A stretch of 64,000 bases of DNA from assembly GCF_001870785.1 (NCBI RefSeq), contig NZ_MOLV01000001.1:186001-250000 (forward strand), read 5' to 3'. The notes under the pieces are model-generated. The model saw only the letters and a program-made list of their open reading frames with translations. It was not told the origin of the DNA and ran no database searches. Both the position numbers and the translations under genes were made by a program. Shown piece after piece: positions 63,449 to 64,000 of this stretch. This DNA is from Exiguobacterium sp. KRL4 (lineage in GTDB: Bacteria; Bacillota; Bacilli; Exiguobacteriales; Exiguobacteriaceae). Each line of letters begins with the position of its first letter. Position 1 is the stretch's first letter.

Positions 63449-63480
63449 TAAAAAACCTGCCGCATTGTTTGCGACAGGTC
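63449..63480 (-). terminator. Terminator after the ABC-F gene
   Basis: On the minus strand ACCTGTCGC pairs with GCGGCAGGT (one mismatch), followed by T6. Confidence 0.85.
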
Positions 63481-63559
63481 GAAAATGGCTTTCTAAAACG
63501 TGTTTAGGTTATTCCAACGTAAGCAGTTGTTCGTATAGGTGATTGATTTGTCGAGTCAG

Positions 63560-64000
63560 TTACTCGCGTAACGTATATAGTTCTGAAACTTTACTATAGT
63601 CTTGTGTCGCTTCTAATTGTTGATCGAGTAGGGCGACTTCTGCTTCTGACCGTTGAATAGTCTCTTCGAGTTGTGAAGTCGTCGACGGAGACTGGATCGG
63701 ATTTTTCTGCTGACGATTCGTGGACAGTGGTTTATGCATGTTAGCCGTCACCGTGACAGCAGAACGTTCCTGCCGTTTAGAAGCAGCGTATTCATAAGCA
63801 CCATGGAACACGTCGATCGTCTGATCGAGCCACAAGGTTTTTGAAAACAGGCGATTTAAAAAATAACGATCGTGGGAAACGGCGATCAACGTTCCGTCAA
63901 AGGATTCCAGAGCTTCTTCTAAGGCGTCCCGCGAATCGATGTCCAAATGATTCGTCGGTTCATCCAAGATGAGTACATTCAGATCGGAATGGACTAAAAT
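63560..64000 (-). CDS. ABC-F family ATPase, C-terminal part (5' end outside window)
   Basis: The frame is open from the window edge and encodes about 146 residues. It contains Walker B and the ABC-F signature LILDEPTNHLD, the H-loop VSHDRYFLN, and a C-terminal coiled-coil region (about 90-146) after a Gln/Ser/Thr-rich linker. ABC-F proteins are soluble ribosome-associated ATPases involved in translation or antibiotic protection. Which subgroup this is cannot be said from the fragment. Confidence 0.88.
   Translation of the reverse strand: MLVHSDLNVLILDEPTNHLDIDSRDALEEALESFDGTLIAVSHDRYFLNRLFSKTLWLDQTIDVFHGAYEYAASKRQERSAVTVTANMHKPLSTNRQQKNPIQSPSTTSQLEETIQRSEAEVALLDQQLEATQDYSKVSELYTLRE

Noticed and set aside
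1-64000. tRNA, rRNA, prophage, transposase or integrase genes
   Set aside because: None were recognised on reading either strand. Composition and gene order look like ordinary core chromosome.

Overview
The window reads as a chromosomal segment of a low-to-mid GC Bacillota, most likely an Exiguobacterium or close relative. Gene order closely follows the Bacillus subtilis yqg-yqh-yqi region (phoU, rpmGA, yqgN, yqgQ-glcK-yqgS, yqgW-yqgX-yqgY-yqgZ, comG, gcvT-gcvPA-gcvPB, yqhL-yqhM-mntR, yqhP-yqhQ-aroQ-yqhT-efp, accBC, nusB-folD-xseAB-ispA-dxs-tlyA-argR-recN-spo0A, bkd). The sporulation genes that interrupt this order in Bacillus (spoIIIA between efp and accB, spoIVB between recN and spo0A) are absent, which suggests a non-sporulating lineage. 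The species assignment is inference from synteny and protein character; no database search was possible.

Layout. 1-11.5 kb: the end of phoU; a DUF4912 plus GH57 glucan-enzyme pair; ribosomal protein L33; folate, DUF92 and lactate dehydrogenase genes; an acetyltransferase; an M42 peptidase; yqgQ-glucokinase; and lipoteichoic acid synthase. 11.5-17.8 kb: small conserved membrane proteins, a metallo-beta-lactamase-fold hydrolase, an Spx/MgsR-like regulator, and the seven-gene comG competence pseudopilus operon running into aroK and a small membrane protein. 17.9-25.8 kb: glycine cleavage genes, a rhodanese, octanoyltransferase LipM, the manganese regulator MntR, a phosphoribosyltransferase, YqhP and YqhQ. 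25.9-39.8 kb: aroQ, pepQ, efp, accBC, then a long co-directional run through nusB, folD, xseAB, ispA, dxs, tlyA, argR, recN and spo0A.

39.8-50.6 kb: a large apparently non-coding transcript (about 39902-40585) with its own promoter, many local hairpins, an internal tandem repeat and a terminator. It is followed by a small reverse gene, the sigma-54 activator BkdR, and the branched-chain keto-acid dehydrogenase operon ptb-bcd-buk-lpdV-bkdAA-bkdAB-bkdB behind a sigma-54 promoter. 50.6-57.6 kb: a complete trpEGDCFBA operon behind a promoter with a palindrome in its spacer and two tandem T-box riboswitches, both with a UGG specifier.

57.6-64 kb is all on the minus strand: a lipoprotein class B penicillin-binding protein, a secreted SH3/M23 endopeptidase, a diacylglycerol-kinase-family lipid kinase, a sodium:amino-acid symporter, and the C-terminal part of an ABC-F ATPase cut by the window edge.

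The most interesting unexplained element is the large structured RNA next to spo0A. Several palindromic or repeated operator candidates (before the MgsR-like gene, hpt, accB, ldh and trpE) are also worth checking.
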